Assembly: GCA_030686995.1 (NCBI GenBank)
Contig: CM060695.1
Location: forward strand, 100,282,871-100,346,870
Origin: Artemisia argyi
Taxonomy: Eukaryota; Streptophyta; Magnoliopsida; Asterales; Asteraceae
Direction of reading: 5' to 3'
DNA: 64,000 bases
The notes below the pieces were generated by a model. That model searched no databases. It was not told the DNA's origin and saw only the letters and a list, made by a program, of their open reading frames with translations. Positions 33,207 through 50,946 of this stretch are shown here, piece by piece. Within the stretch, counting starts at the first letter, position 1; each line of letters starts with the position of its first letter. Both the position numbers and the translations under genes were made by a program.

Positions 33207-33762
33207 TTTGATGTTATATTTTAGTTTTTTAATTCTTTATTTTCTCGTATTAGGATTTTTTAGTTATTTTATAATTTAGTTGGTTAGTTTATAATATTTG
33301 TTTTTGTGTTTTGAAGATGTTTTTATAATATTACTAAGGTGAATAGTGAATTGAGATATAAAACAACAACGTTTAAATATGTTTTCTAGTTTTGCAAAAT
33401 CGAAAACACAAACACATGTTTTTAAGAATAAACGTATTTTCTAAATTTTTCATTGTTTTGTGAAAATCAAACTCTCTTCTATTTTCCTACGAAACAACTA
33501 CAAAACAAGAAATAAAAAATAGGGAAAAAAAAAATGTTTTCCGGCTAAACGCAATGCTAGCCGGGCTTAGGCTAGTTACGCGTATAATATATGATTAGTA
33601 AGAAAAATTAAAAGATACAGAATTATCCCCCTGACAAAAACAAAGTTGACACAAAAATAAATGGTGAGAAGCCAAAAACCCTCTCTCACCCTCCTTATCT
33701 ACATTTTCTGTAAACAAAAACCATTTAAGTGGTGGTAACCTTAAATCCAACAAAACAAAATC

Positions 33763-39283
<5,521 letters not shown>

Positions 39284-40544
39284 ATGCAACCTTTCCGAGT
39301 ACTTGTCAAACTCCTGAGTACTTCATACTATTAGTGGCATGATCTAAAATATGAAGATATCTAAAGGTAAAATTTTGCATTAATTTATATATATCGCAGA
39401 GTAATAGGTAGGTGCATTTAGTTGTGCCAGTAGCATATGATAGTAAAATTTGCTTCTTCTCATTACTTATCTTGTATTATTGGGACTTGGCTGTTCGTTG
39501 TTTAGTGAAGACATATCTAGCTCGGGTTTACTGTTCTATTTTGTTAACAAAGCATGTGAGTTTCAGAACTTGAAACATGAGTTGATATGTTTGTTTTCTG
39601 TAGTTTTCATCCCTGTCTCATGTTAGTCTTATCAAAACCTCTGTAGTTTTCCTGGATCATTCCCAAAATCTTGTGTAAAAGAGACACGGTTGCTCTTGAA
39701 ACACATATATACTCCCCTTTTGTCTTTTCCTGACCATGTCCTTGGTTGATGAGGTAAAGACATAACCATATTCGAATCATCATCATTAATGTCACATATT
39801 TTCTCATACATTTGCCATCCTTGTGAATTTGAAAGGGCCTAGGATTAGTATTATTTCAGTTTTGCCAACAAAAGAAACTCCGTTTATCTTTATCATATCA
39901 TTTGGATACGGTTCGAAGGTTGTTTTTGATGATTGAGTATTTGAGTTAAGGTTCGTTTAATAGCCGTGGGTCACATGACATATTTTCTAATTACATTGTT
40001 TTAACTACATGGACCTAGTCGTCTTAATAACTTTGGGTCTTTATTTTGTTCTCGTACAGACACTAGCAGTCGTTGGTGTTACATAACACTTACTACTCGC
40101 AAATTCTTTTGATCAATACTCATGAATTATGTTACATTCTAGTACCAATCAGTTTTTCATTTTAAAAAATTTGTGCTAAAATCCTTAAAAGTTTATTAAT
40201 GAAAAAGGTTTTACTAATGAATCAAACAAATATAGTTAAGAAAAAATGCAAATGTCAATGGCTAAAAAGGTTAGACTAAGACTTTTGGTTATTCCTGTGT
40301 TTAATTTACTTGGTCAAACTCAAATATATATATAAAAAAAAGGCAAAGTGGGTTATGACTTATTCCACGCCTACTCCCATTGTTGTTGAGATTTGACGAT
40401 CCGCGTTAAGCGAATCTATGCTTCCTTCACTTTCAAATATTTTTTATATGTGTCACAAAATTGAGCTAAATGAATCAACTAGTTTGAGATTAATGTGGGA
40501 ATCAAAAAGTAAAACCCCTTTAAATATGGGTCACTATAATTTGC

Positions 40545-40547
<3 letters not shown>

Positions 40548-40619
<72 letters not shown>
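40548..40619. repeat. (AT)36 microsatellite
   Basis: An uninterrupted AT dinucleotide run of 72 bp. It is likely to vary in length between individuals. Confidence 0.95.
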
Positions 40620-40621
<2 letters not shown>

Positions 40622-41232
40622 CTGCCGGGTATTTGAGACTCGCAGTCTCAACACATCAGAGGGAATTACACGTCCCCCTCCATCCAAGAGTGCCGGCCGG
40701 GGTTTGATTTGCCAATTACTTCAAGGCATTTAAAAAATTATATAATAATAAATAAATAAAATAAAAATAAAAAACTTTCTTTAAGGAAAAATTGATTTTC
40801 TCAACTTCCTCTGAGAATTTGTAGTGAAAATGATGGATCAGTGACATACTGACATGTATCTGGATATTGTCAAACCACTCTGAATGCTCTAAAATAACAA
40901 GTAGTGATGCTCTAACTAATAAGCACTGTAGTTTATTTCATTTGTTAGATACATTTCACATCACCATTTGTTAATGCATTTCGTGTTTCTTTCCATTTTA
41001 TGTCTAATTTGCATTTTAATACAGAAAGACCAAGTAGCTTAATCCAGATTTATTCTGTAAAACGCTTACATCGCTACAATTACAATCGCTGTAATTTTGT
41101 GACTGGTGTACGTAACAAAGAGTAAAGAAAATCTTGGATGTTGCTGACACTTAATTGTTTTGTGACAAAGTATAACAAAAATATATTATTAGGATGAAGT
41201 GACTATGTTTACCACTAGATCCATACTCGAGA

Positions 41233-41406
41233 GGGTTTAGGATCAAATGAGAAATATAATTAAGATGAGAAGAATGAGAAAAAATCACAACCACAAATAT
41301 TAGATGCACCCACAAAAATAGGTGCATCTCCCTATTAATTCATTTTCCTTATTTGAAATATGTGGCTACAATTCATTCTCACTCTTCTCATTTCAATTAC
41401 TCTTCT
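41233..41406. mobile_element. MITE candidate with 20-bp flanking direct repeat
   Basis: The element folds back: GAGAAATATAATTAAGATGAG on the left resembles the complement of CATTTCAATTACTCTTCTC on the right, and AGATGCACC pairs with GGTGCATCT in the middle. The flanks are the same 20 bases, CACTAGATCCATACTCGAGA (41213-41232 and 41407-41426), longer than a usual target duplication. Confidence 0.6.
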
Positions 41407-42023
41407 CACTAGATCCATACTCGAGATGAGAGACGCATAAGTTAGGAACATTTGATTGTCTTAACAACCTCTTATGTAACTGCGTTTTAAACAAAATAAC
41501 TTGTTGTGTGTCCCAAAAGTTTGCATGCCCTCCCTGTTGCTTAAGGCTGGGTTCTATAAATTGTCGATGAACAACGTTAGAGTAATGTCTAAAACTTCAC
41601 ACAAACTACACCCTTCGTGTAAGCAATTATTAACTTTGAGGATTGTCTTATCATGCATTTTACCAACTTGATCAAAACTCTATTTAACCTTTCCAACAAA
41701 ACTCTAAGCAGAATTTAGTTAGGTTTCGTAACACATACAAATTTGAAAATTAAAAGTAAGCTTTTGTTCCTCAAATGGAAAGGCAATGATGTAAACAACA
41801 ATTTTAAAGTTTAAAAATAAATAAATAACTATTTAATCTGATATAATTCATTTGGAAAATGATTGGGAGATCTAAAATATGTGACTAATTGTGTGTCTAA
41901 TAGATGTGGCAATAAATTATCCGTTTGTGAAGAAGTGGGTCCCCCTGCCGTCCCTAATAAGATGCTGACACATATGTTTAGGCATATTATGAGGAAGTGA
42001 CCTTTTTATGCATATGATATTGA

Positions 42024-42193
42024 GTTAGGATCAATGAGAAGTAAAATTAAAATGTAAGAGAAGAAATCGCATTCGCACATTTCAGATTCATCTAAAAAAA
42101 TAGAAGCATCTCCTCTTAAATTTCATTTTCTCATTTGAAATGTGTCACTCAAATTTATTTTTAATTCTTTTTATTTCAATTTATCTTCTCACT
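42024..42193. mobile_element. Second, diverged MITE copy of the 41233 family
   Basis: It shares TTAGGATCAATGAGAA at the left, a GCATCTCCT centre, CATTTGAAATGTGTC and TTTCAATTTATCTTCTCACT at the right with the copy at 41233-41406. It lies about 0.6 kb upstream of the DQD/SDH-type start codon. Confidence 0.55.
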
Positions 42194-42626
42194 ACCTCTC
42201 TTCCACCAAAACTTCTACAACTTACATAATTATGAATACGAAATTCACTTGTAACCCAGTATAGTATGGTCAATTTGTAAGCCACACACATTATAGTTGG
42301 TGACCAAATAAAGACTCTACCTAAACAAAAACATTGGTAGTTCAAAAGACATTAAGCATTAACTAATTTTCCTTTTCGTCAAAAAAATTTATAGTCTTTT
42401 CTATATCTTATATTTTTCATTACCACTTGCACATATTGACCCAAAATTCATTACTAGTAGGTGTGAAACATGTTTCTTGATTTTTCATGATTTCATCATC
42501 TTACCAACAGCTAAGAAATATAATATGCCACATTTAGAAATGAGTAATATGAAATGTTGGTATCCACGTAGGACTCACCAACCCCCTAATCTCTATCCCT
42601 TTTTCTTACCAACTTTTTTGTGTGTG

Positions 42627-42634
42627 TATATAAA
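42627..42634 (+). promoter_or_regulatory. Probable TATA box of the DQD/SDH-type gene
   Basis: TATATAAA in the context GTGTGTATATAAACTCC lies 125 bp before the start codon. A leader of about 100 nt follows, rich in A and T. No other strong candidate is close. Confidence 0.6.
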
Positions 42635-42758
42635 CTCCATATCCTAACTAGTTGTTGTTCAGAACCCCATAATATAGTGAAAAAGAAGAACATTTTTTTT
42701 TTACTATTGGGTTTGTTTCTTTTTTTTTTGTAAAAGATAAAACAAAGAAAATAATAAA

Positions 42759-45700
42759 ATGGGTAGTGTTGGTGTGGTAAGAACTAGTAGTAGAACAATG
42801 GTATGTGTACCATTAATGAGTGAATATGTAGAAAAGATGGTGGGAGATATGTATGAAGCAAAGATTGAAGGTGCTGATATGGTGGAACTCAGGCTTGACT
42901 GCTTGAAACACTTCCAACCCAAACGAGATCTTCCTACTCTTTTATCTAATAAACCTTTACCTGTTGTCGTTGTTTACCGGTACGTACCTTTTTTTTTTTT
43001 TTTTTTTTTTCTTTAAATTATCATTCTGCTTGCTTTTTTCTTTTGGCAATACCACAAATTTAAGGAAACTTTCTTTTGCAATAAATGCTTCTTGCATTTA
43101 CAGTAAGTTTTTTAATGCTCAAGTTAAATATTAGTAATGCTTTATGTATTTACCTTATTCTATTTTTTCTGGAATCATTGGTTGGTTTGGTTTATAAAAT
43201 ACACGGAGTAAGAACTCACATCCTTACTCCTACTTACCATGCTTACTTTTCATTCACACTTTCTATTTGTATATTATTCGGTAAGTGGCGTGGCCGTCAC
43301 ATAACATCTCCACTTTAAAAAGTTACATTTTTATTAGTTTTGCATATAATATTAAATATATATTGATTCAATGATTTAAGTTTATATGTAATTTATTTTT
43401 AGTATATGAATGTAACATGGCTTTTTTGTTATTATCTTATTGGCTTATTGCCTACCATCACGGAAAACCACGAGACGATCGATCATGCAGCCTCGTTATT
43501 GTTACTTAAAGGGTTCTTCATTTATATTTGTTAATAATCTGAAAATGAGTTAAATTCGAATCTTGAAAGAATATGTTGTTGTGTGTGTTTCCATTTATAA
43601 AAATTGTTTATAATCTTGAAGAAAACAATTTGAATACGTAAAAAACACTTTTACTGGTCGCCACACAATTTGTTTTTTGTCTATGTGTCACACAGTCACA
43701 CTATATTGGAGTTTTATATCAGGAAGAATATTTAGAAACTAAAATCAAAAGTTTTCTTTGGATATTACATGAACAACAATACAAATGGTGAATAACAGTA
43801 CACGACATCTAGAATTAAATGGCAGGCTTCCCTATATTTATTTTCAATAGACACTTGAAGAATGATTTTCTTTTCATTCAAAGGCTTTTTCATGTTCCAA
43901 CTTTGGAAAATCTAACTTTTTCATCATCATAAAAGTGTTTGTCAACCAAAAAAAAAGCTATTCTTTTTTTATTTTATTTTTTCTTTTTAGAGTATACACA
44001 AAAATAAGCTTAAAGTTACTCGTCACATTGTGTGTCAAGCATGTTACATGTATCGAATTTATTTTAAAATTATACCTTACATATAAAATTGTTCTTTGAA
44101 AAACTATTCTATTTATCTTTTTATGAAATATATGACCTCATAAAATTATCTAAATATTTGAATGAGCGTGCAAGTGCTAAAAAAGGTGTTTTTGTGTTAC
44201 TTTGGTTGCACCTTCACCAAATAATTTTAAAAACCTACAAGTCTGTCTTTGTCTCTAACTTACATTTTCCAAAAGGTTTAGTTCGTTCGCAAAATAGCTA
44301 TCAAGTTTTTCCAAAGTTCCGTGTCAGTTTTTCTAATATGACAACAAATCAAAATGTACATATCAAAACAATTTATGAAAGTTCTTTGCATTTAATAATA
44401 TTTTATGTAATTCATATAACAAGAATAAACTTTGAAAAAAGTTAGTTGCTATTTTATGACCTAAACCCTTTCAAAAACTATATATATTTAATTTTTCTTG
44501 TGTAATTTTTATTTTAACTCTTGAAATAAGTATTCAAATCTCCGAGTTGCGAAAGATAATAATTACATTTTTAATTCTTCTATTTGGGTTAACCCGAATC
44601 CGAATGAACCTGACTCGAACCCGACTAACCATAATTCAAGTAGGGTCGGGTTCGAATATGCTATTTTTAGCCTTGAGCCGCTTTGATCCGACACGAATTG
44701 AACCGAACCCGACCAACCCGATCCGATTAACAATGCTACCTACCCTCCAAGTTTCAAGGGTTTGGTCGCTATTATAATTAGTTTTCAAATTTATTTTCTA
44801 AACAAGAAACCGTGTTCGAAGAAAATTTAGCATTTAATTGCAACTTGTTAGACATGCGAAATATGTAGGTCCCATTGTGTACTCAAAAAATATGCTCGTT
44901 GTGTTGCAGTTTTGACTGTTAAATAAGAATTTTGTTATTGGTAGACTCCAAACTTTTTTTTTTTTTTTGGAACGGTTCTTTCGGAGAAATCCTTGACTAA
45001 TTCGAAACCCGATGGGGGAAAACCTTCAACTTAAGCCGCCCGAAGGCACGACACTTAATTTGAAGTAAACTCTGCCTTCTCCAGATTCGAACCCTAGTGG
45101 GTTGAAACCTTCATTGAAGGACTTTGAAAGCCTAGTATCAACAGACCCTGTGGTCAAAGAGGACTTCCCGGATTGTCAACTTGATACCAATGCCTTATTT
45201 TATTTTTTATTTTTTTGGTTTTTATAATTTTATTTTTATTATAAACCTGGGAAATAAAAAATGCAACGTAAAAAATATAAAAATTGACAAGTCAAAAGTA
45301 AAATATAAAAAAACTGGAGCAGAAAATTTTAAGCAACTGCTTTGTCGTGTTAATAAAATGGGTAAAACTGTCAAAAAAAATAAGGAACATAATATATAAA
45401 GTTTCACAAGTCAAAAAAAGTAAAAGAAAAAAAAAGGAACAAAAATGATAAAAAGTTGTTCTATTATTAGAGCGGGTATCAAAAGGAGTGAGAAGGGTAA
45501 GGCCGAGCATGGACGACCCAAAATCGAACCGAACCGACAAAACCGACTGAATCGACAAAAATTGAGCCAACCCGATAGCCTTTCGGTTCGGTCTCGGTTT
45601 CATGTTTTTCCTACTTTTGGTTTTGGGTCGGTTCGGTTCGGTTCGACCCAAAAACTACAAAAACACACCTAAACCAAAGACACGAAACCGATCATATTCG

Positions 45701-46425
45701 GTTCGGTTTTGGTTCATCTTTTTCACGAAATCGGTTCTCGGGCCGGTTCGATTTTTGTCGGATCGATTCGGTTTTGGACCTTTGCTTAGCGTACTAATAA
45801 TATCACCCATTCAATAATTCAATGTTTGATACAGTTTAGTTCATGTGCTATTATTAACGCAAGGCTAAATAATAATAAATGATATAGTACCCTGTAATAT
45901 GTTTATTAACTTACGTTGCTTAAATTATCACTTTTTTCATCTTAAACAACTTTCTTTTCACTTTGGTTGTCTTTTAGTTATCCGTTTGGTTTCCTTCTGT
46001 TACATTTTTGGATATACCTACGTGTTGCATGTGGGAATAAGATATAGATTGTGGAATTAAAAGGTAACCACAAAATACAGATAAGAGTAGGGGGAATGGC
46101 ATATATAAGTAATATTAATTGGTGAAACTTTAGACCGGGTGTAATAAGGAGATTTTAAAACTGCATTTATTATCGTCATTTCAGTGTCACCTTCTATCTC
46201 TACAACAACTTCACCATTTGTTTTTTCTACATTCGGGGAATTCAATACGGAAGCTTTGGACATACTCCCACGTATTAAGTCTATTTTTATTAGTAATTCG
46301 AATAATGCTAAGAGTGGTGCTTTTATTTTTCATCGAATAAGCTTTTGTATTCAGAAAGGAGTGGGAGCACAACTTGTGTCTAGACTCCAATTCAACTTTA
46401 TGTAAAGTTTTTATGATTCTAAAAA

Positions 46426-46476
<51 letters not shown>

Positions 46477-46490
46477 GTGATGTTAAAAAA

Positions 46491-46544
<54 letters not shown>

Positions 46545-49500
46545 TTTTATAACTTGTGCCCTAGGGGCACAAGTTAAGCACACTAAAAAGATATTGGGAC
46601 CCACAGAAAAGGACACATAGATTCACAGAAAATACAGTTTCTGTGGATCCTTATGTACTTTTCTGTAGGTCCCGGTGTCCTTTTAGTGTACTTAACAAGT
46701 TAGACAAACCCTAATACTAATAATAATAATGAATAAAAAAAAGTGTGTTTCTTCACTTTGTGAAGTTGCAATTTGATGAAAACACAGGGACTATTATAGC
46801 AATTTACTCTATATAATAAATAATATAAACAAACTGGAAATTTGAAAAAACAACTGTAAAGAATCAATCTGCAGATGTGTTTGTCATTATTTTGCACGAT
46901 TTTGTATGCCAACTTACTACAATCAGATTGTGACTGCATATCTCTTGTGGGTGGGTCAATCATTTCCAATATCCATTTTTATATTTGTTACCTCTCTTTT
47001 ACTCAATTCTTTAATAAAAAAAAACATATAAGACTTGACATGTGATAAAATATATACTAGTATAATCTTACCAAATTATGTGAAGTTTATACATTTTTTA
47101 TTTAACTTGCACAAATTATGACTTAGAAATTGGATTACTTAATTCATGTGACAACTTTATTATATCTTAGATGACTAGGCATAGTGCAAGCATTGTACGC
47201 GGGCTTTAGGACCCCCACCTCCCTTGATTTTGGTTTGCATTCGGCCAAGGTGGAGACTTGGCGAACTCTTGCGTAAGAGGGTTGTGTATGTGCCAGTTTG
47301 TTATATTTAAACAATTATTTGGTACAAGTAAATAGTGACTGAGGATTACATGGATATACGTGATACATGAGTGAAAAAATAAGGTGATAGTCTTGGTGAG
47401 TGATCGAGAGGTATTTGATGAGACTACACCGGACTTATGTATGACTTTGAAAAATCGTGTTGCTAAAAAGAGTGACTTAAAATACAAAGCGGGTGTTATC
47501 TGTTATTTAAACATGATTTAATAAGAAAATAAAACAAACAAACCCTTAAACTCAAAATAAGGAATATGATCTTGCTATTCATTGTATATCTGCATAATTT
47601 GGAACAATGGAACCAATAATAATTTTATTTTCCTATGCTTATTGCATTTAGTAACGAGTCTTTTTAATTGTTGTATAGGCCAAAATGTGATGGTGGTCTA
47701 TATGACGGTGATGACAAGTCAAGGCTAGAAGCACTTTTACTTGCTAAAGACTTGGGAGCAGAATATATTGACCTTGAGCTTCAGGTAATCATTATAATCG
47801 TTTACTTTACACATAATCTTGAGACACATTGGGCAAAGGGTAGACTGAAATGTAGTATGAGTCAGAAAAGGCCATGTTTTAGTGCCAAAATACAATACTA
47901 CAGTAATAATCTATATATTTGAACACAAACAGTGTAGCAGGGCGTATACATCATTAAAGGTAGACTTTGGATATTTTGGAGCAGTTTGACCCATTCCCCT
48001 CTTTGATTTTTATTTTTATTGTTATTATTTTGGCCCGTTTAACAAAAATGCATAAAAATGATTGTTTCAAAAGTAATTGCTACTTTGTAACACCTTGAAT
48101 TTGGAAGAATATACTGAGAATTGCACCATAATTACTCAGGTAGCTTCTGATATCATGGAGGAACACAAACTTACTCAGCAAAACAGTTGCAAGATAATAG
48201 TATCTTGTTTTGTGGATGGAGTGACACTTTTGAAGGAAGATCTAAGCCATCTTGTAACAAGAATGCAATCTACCGGAGCAGATATTATCAAACTTGTTAC
48301 AAATGCAACTGATATTACAGAATTATCAAGGATTTTTCATTTGCTTACACATTGTCAGGTACAACCTTTTATTAATTACAAAAAATAAGATTAAATATTC
48401 CGCCTAGAGCATAGTCCTGTGAAAGTTTAGAGCTAGAAAGATGGACAGGTCGAGCATGTTTGGTAATGGCTCAGAACTAGTCATTTTTATAGTGCGGCTC
48501 AGATAGGCAGGATTAGATAGGGTTAACCTGTTAACGCTGATACATAAATTGAGATTGCTTAAAAAGGAATACAACAATTTTCTAACTAAATCAACCAGAT
48601 TATATTTTAAAATCTTTATTTCAATCCAGGACATTTGAAGACCATAGTATGCAACCCCATGATATATTTATTGTTTTGACTCTACAAAATGCTACAAAGG
48701 CTGTTAGAGAGTAAGAATCTCATCTGTGAATATCTTCAGGTACCGCTAATTGCATACTCAACAGGGGAGCGGGGGCTAATAAGTCAATTACTAAGTCCAA
48801 AGTTTGGTGGTGTTTTAGTATATGGATCAATTGAAGGAAATCAGTTACCTGGTTTGCCAACTTTAGCAAGCCTTAAAGAAGCATATGCAGTTGAGAATAT
48901 AGACGCAGATACAAAAGTGTTTGGACTAATCTCAAAGCCAGTAAGCCATAGCAAAGGCCCTATTTTGCATAATCCTACTTTCAGACATGTGGGATACAAC
49001 GGGGTTTATGTTCCAATGTTCGTGGATGATCTTAAACAGTTCTTTAATGTTTATGAAAGTCCTGACTTTGCTGGTTACAGGTGTGCATATTTATTGTATT
49101 CGGGTTCATTTCTTCCTTAATTTTACCAGCGTTTCTAGCTTTACATTGTTTTTCTTGATTATTGCTTGTAGTGTTGGAATCCCATACAAGGAAGCAGTAA
49201 TGGAATTTTGCGATGAAGTCCATCCTCTAGCTCAGGTTAACTTCATCATCTTATACATTTAGATTTATATTAGTTTATTATTATTATTATTATTTTTGCA
49301 TAATTGGTGGCTACTCAAATGTATATCAGAATATGTGCACATTTGATTCCTTTGTAGAAAATTTAACATTTTTGGATTGGTTCACCAGTCTATAGGTGCG
49401 GTTAATACCATTGTAAAAAGGCACACTGATGGGAAGCTAGTTGGCTATAATACAGATTGCGAAGCATCAATAACTGCAATCGAGGATGCTTTAAAAGGTA

Positions 49501-50946
49501 CTAGAATCAAACTAATATCCTGGTATTGAATTATATGTTTTGAGATTTTAACTTAGAAATTTTGCTACACAAGTTTTCGATAGAGATACTGCCATTATGT
49601 AATTTTCTTTTATTAATGACCATACTTGCAGCTCGAGGTATCGTAAATGGAGAAGCATCACTCCCTTCTCCTCTTACCGGGAAACAATTTGTTCTCGTTG
49701 GTGCCGGAGGTGCCGGGAGAGCTTTGTCATTTGGTGCCAAAAGTAGGGGTGCACGAGTTACTATTTTTGATATTGATTATGGTATGTACATTCGTCGCTC
49801 TATCTGCTAAGTAGAGGTGTCAAAAAGAGGTTCCGGTTAGCATGGGTTGACATGGAACACTTTTAATCCAAGAATACAATTAAATATTTTGAAGGTTTTA
49901 TGCATTAAGAATATACTTTAGCCAACTTGCAACCCTTTTTCAGCAAACCATTTAGACTACTTGGCCTGTTTTCCTTTTAGCATTTATCTAAGTTTAATAG
50001 TTTTACCCACTAAAGATAAAGCATAACTCAAATCGATCCATTCACAATAGTTTTATCCTTTGCTAAGTTTATGTACTCGATGTGAATAATGTAAATTAAT
50101 ATTATATATTTTTTGCGTTTTAAGAGAGAGCAAAGTCCCTTGCCCTCGCGGTGTCAGGTGAAGCTCGGCCATTTGAACAGTTGGCTACCTTCCAACCAGA
50201 AAAAGGGGCAGTCCTAGCGAATGCAACACCCATCGGGATGCACCCAAGTAAAGATCGAATACCCGTTTCCGAGGTTTCTTTATCCTATATTTTCTATGAA
50301 TGTATTAACATTCTTGTAAGGAGTCTGTAATTGACAACATATGTTTATATCCATTTTAGGACACCTTGAGAGATTACTCAGTGGTATTTGATGCTGTTTA
50401 TACACCTAGAAAAACTACACTTCTCAAAGACTCAGAGGCTGCTGGCGCGATCATTGTTAGTGGTGTCGAGATGTTCCTTCGACAGGCAGTTGGGCAATTC
50501 AATCTATTCACTGGTGGCAAAGGTACTTTTACATGTGAAAATTGAAGTAATTTTTGGCATGGGTCAGATTGACCGAAATCAGTAATTTATTTATTTATTT
50601 TTATTTTTTTTTAATGCTAAAATTGATTAGTAATGTTAATTTTGGTTACAAAGCATCCCATTACAAGAATAATCTGCATTTTTTATGATAAGTGGAGTTA
50701 GATGGTTGTATGTAAAAATACACTTGGGTGGCTTTTGACCCATATGACCTGTTTCATGTTTAATTTTAGCCATTTGACCCATAAGAGATTCATCATAACC
50801 TGAAGCTAGCCTCTTATAAATAAATGAATAAAAATGTGTCCTATACAAATACTTATTCATCCGATGCCTATTAACATCATTGCATCTGTCTTTGTGTTGC
50901 AGCCCCTGAAGAATTCATGCGAGAGATTGTTTTATCAAAGTTCTGA
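42759..50946 (+). CDS. DQD/SDH-family protein with altered dehydratase site; probable shikimate or quinate dehydrogenase, 10 exons, 521 aa
   Basis: The family joins 3-dehydroquinate dehydratase (N-terminal) and shikimate dehydrogenase (C-terminal) of the shikimate pathway. Exons: 42759-42979, 47679-47784, 48140-48358, 48740-49080, 49172-49235, 49389-49497, 49632-49781, 50125-50273, 50360-50522, 50903-50946, all GT-AG and in frame. The dehydratase part keeps VELRLD, the Schiff-base lysine (K160 in GADIIK) and GERG, but the usual Ser-Ser-His motif reads SCF, with Phe133 replacing the catalytic histidine. The dehydrogenase part keeps SHS (251-253), K302, NTD (338-340), GAGGAGRA (377-384) and EMFLRQAVGQF. 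Gly298 replaces the substrate-binding Thr (T381 in Arabidopsis). No transit peptide is obvious, so it may be cytosolic. A quinate dehydrogenase role is inferred. Confidence 0.9.
44953..45186 (-). mobile_element. SINE in intron 1 of the DQD/SDH-type gene
   Basis: A T-run at 44954-44968 (poly-A tail on the minus strand) is followed by sequence that is the reverse of the SINE at 34052-34349, including the B-box complement GATTCGAACC and CTTAAGCCGCCCGAAGGCA. The target duplication is not recognisable. Confidence 0.75.
45525..45780. repeat. GGTTCGG/CCGAACC low-complexity block
   Basis: Many degenerate copies of CGGTTCGG and CCGAACCG are arranged on both strands, so the block can fold back on itself. 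A similar block with ACCCGAACC-like motifs lies at 44583-44735. No coding signal. Confidence 0.6.
46426..46543. repeat. Two (AAT)n microsatellites
   Basis: Uninterrupted ATA/AAT runs at about 46426-46475 and 46493-46543 are separated by about 17 bp. Confidence 0.9.
46551..46701. mobile_element. Foldback MITE candidate, about 150 bp
   Basis: The arms are long inverted repeats: AAGTTAAGCACACTAAAAAG, ATTGGGACCCACAGAAAAGG and so on to the centre at about 46636, then TTTCTGTGGATCC back to AGTGTACTTAACAAGTT. The left tip is also a near-palindrome (AACTTGTGCCC/GGGGCACAAGTT). It abuts the AAT repeat. Confidence 0.65.

Larger units (their letters stand above)
30812..33557. mobile_element. Foldback DNA element with expanded minisatellite arms, about 2.75 kb
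   Basis: The left end GGGTGCGTTTAGTTGAGGG and the complement of the right end (GCATTGCGTTTAGCCGG) share TGCGTTTAG and continue with GGAAAACA, forming imperfect terminal inverted repeats. Inside, two arrays of the same 20-bp unit face each other. The ends resemble non-autonomous hAT-like elements; no target duplication could be identified, so the superfamily is uncertain. There is no transposase frame. Long open frames inside are products of the repeat period. Confidence 0.7.
39284..42626. other. Intergenic region between UMP kinase and DQD/SDH-type gene
   Basis: It contains the UMP kinase 3' UTR, an (AT)36 microsatellite and two related MITE-like copies. A stretch at about 40620-40715, with GAGACTCGCAGTCTC and GCCGGCCGGGG, may be an old SINE but has no clear flanking repeats. 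Otherwise no gene is visible. Confidence 0.5.
42980..47678 (+). other. Large first intron (4.7 kb) of the DQD/SDH-type gene
   Basis: It begins GTACGT and ends TTGTATAG. It holds a SINE, two low-complexity blocks built on ACCCGA (about 44583-44735) and GGTTCGG (about 45525-45780), AAT microsatellites and a foldback MITE. Small open frames here show no family motifs. Confidence 0.8.

Noticed and set aside
45222..45817. Overlapping open frames around the GGTTCGG block
   Set aside because: Low-complexity sequence inside an intron; products are repetitive Arg/Phe/Gly or Asn/Arg strings.
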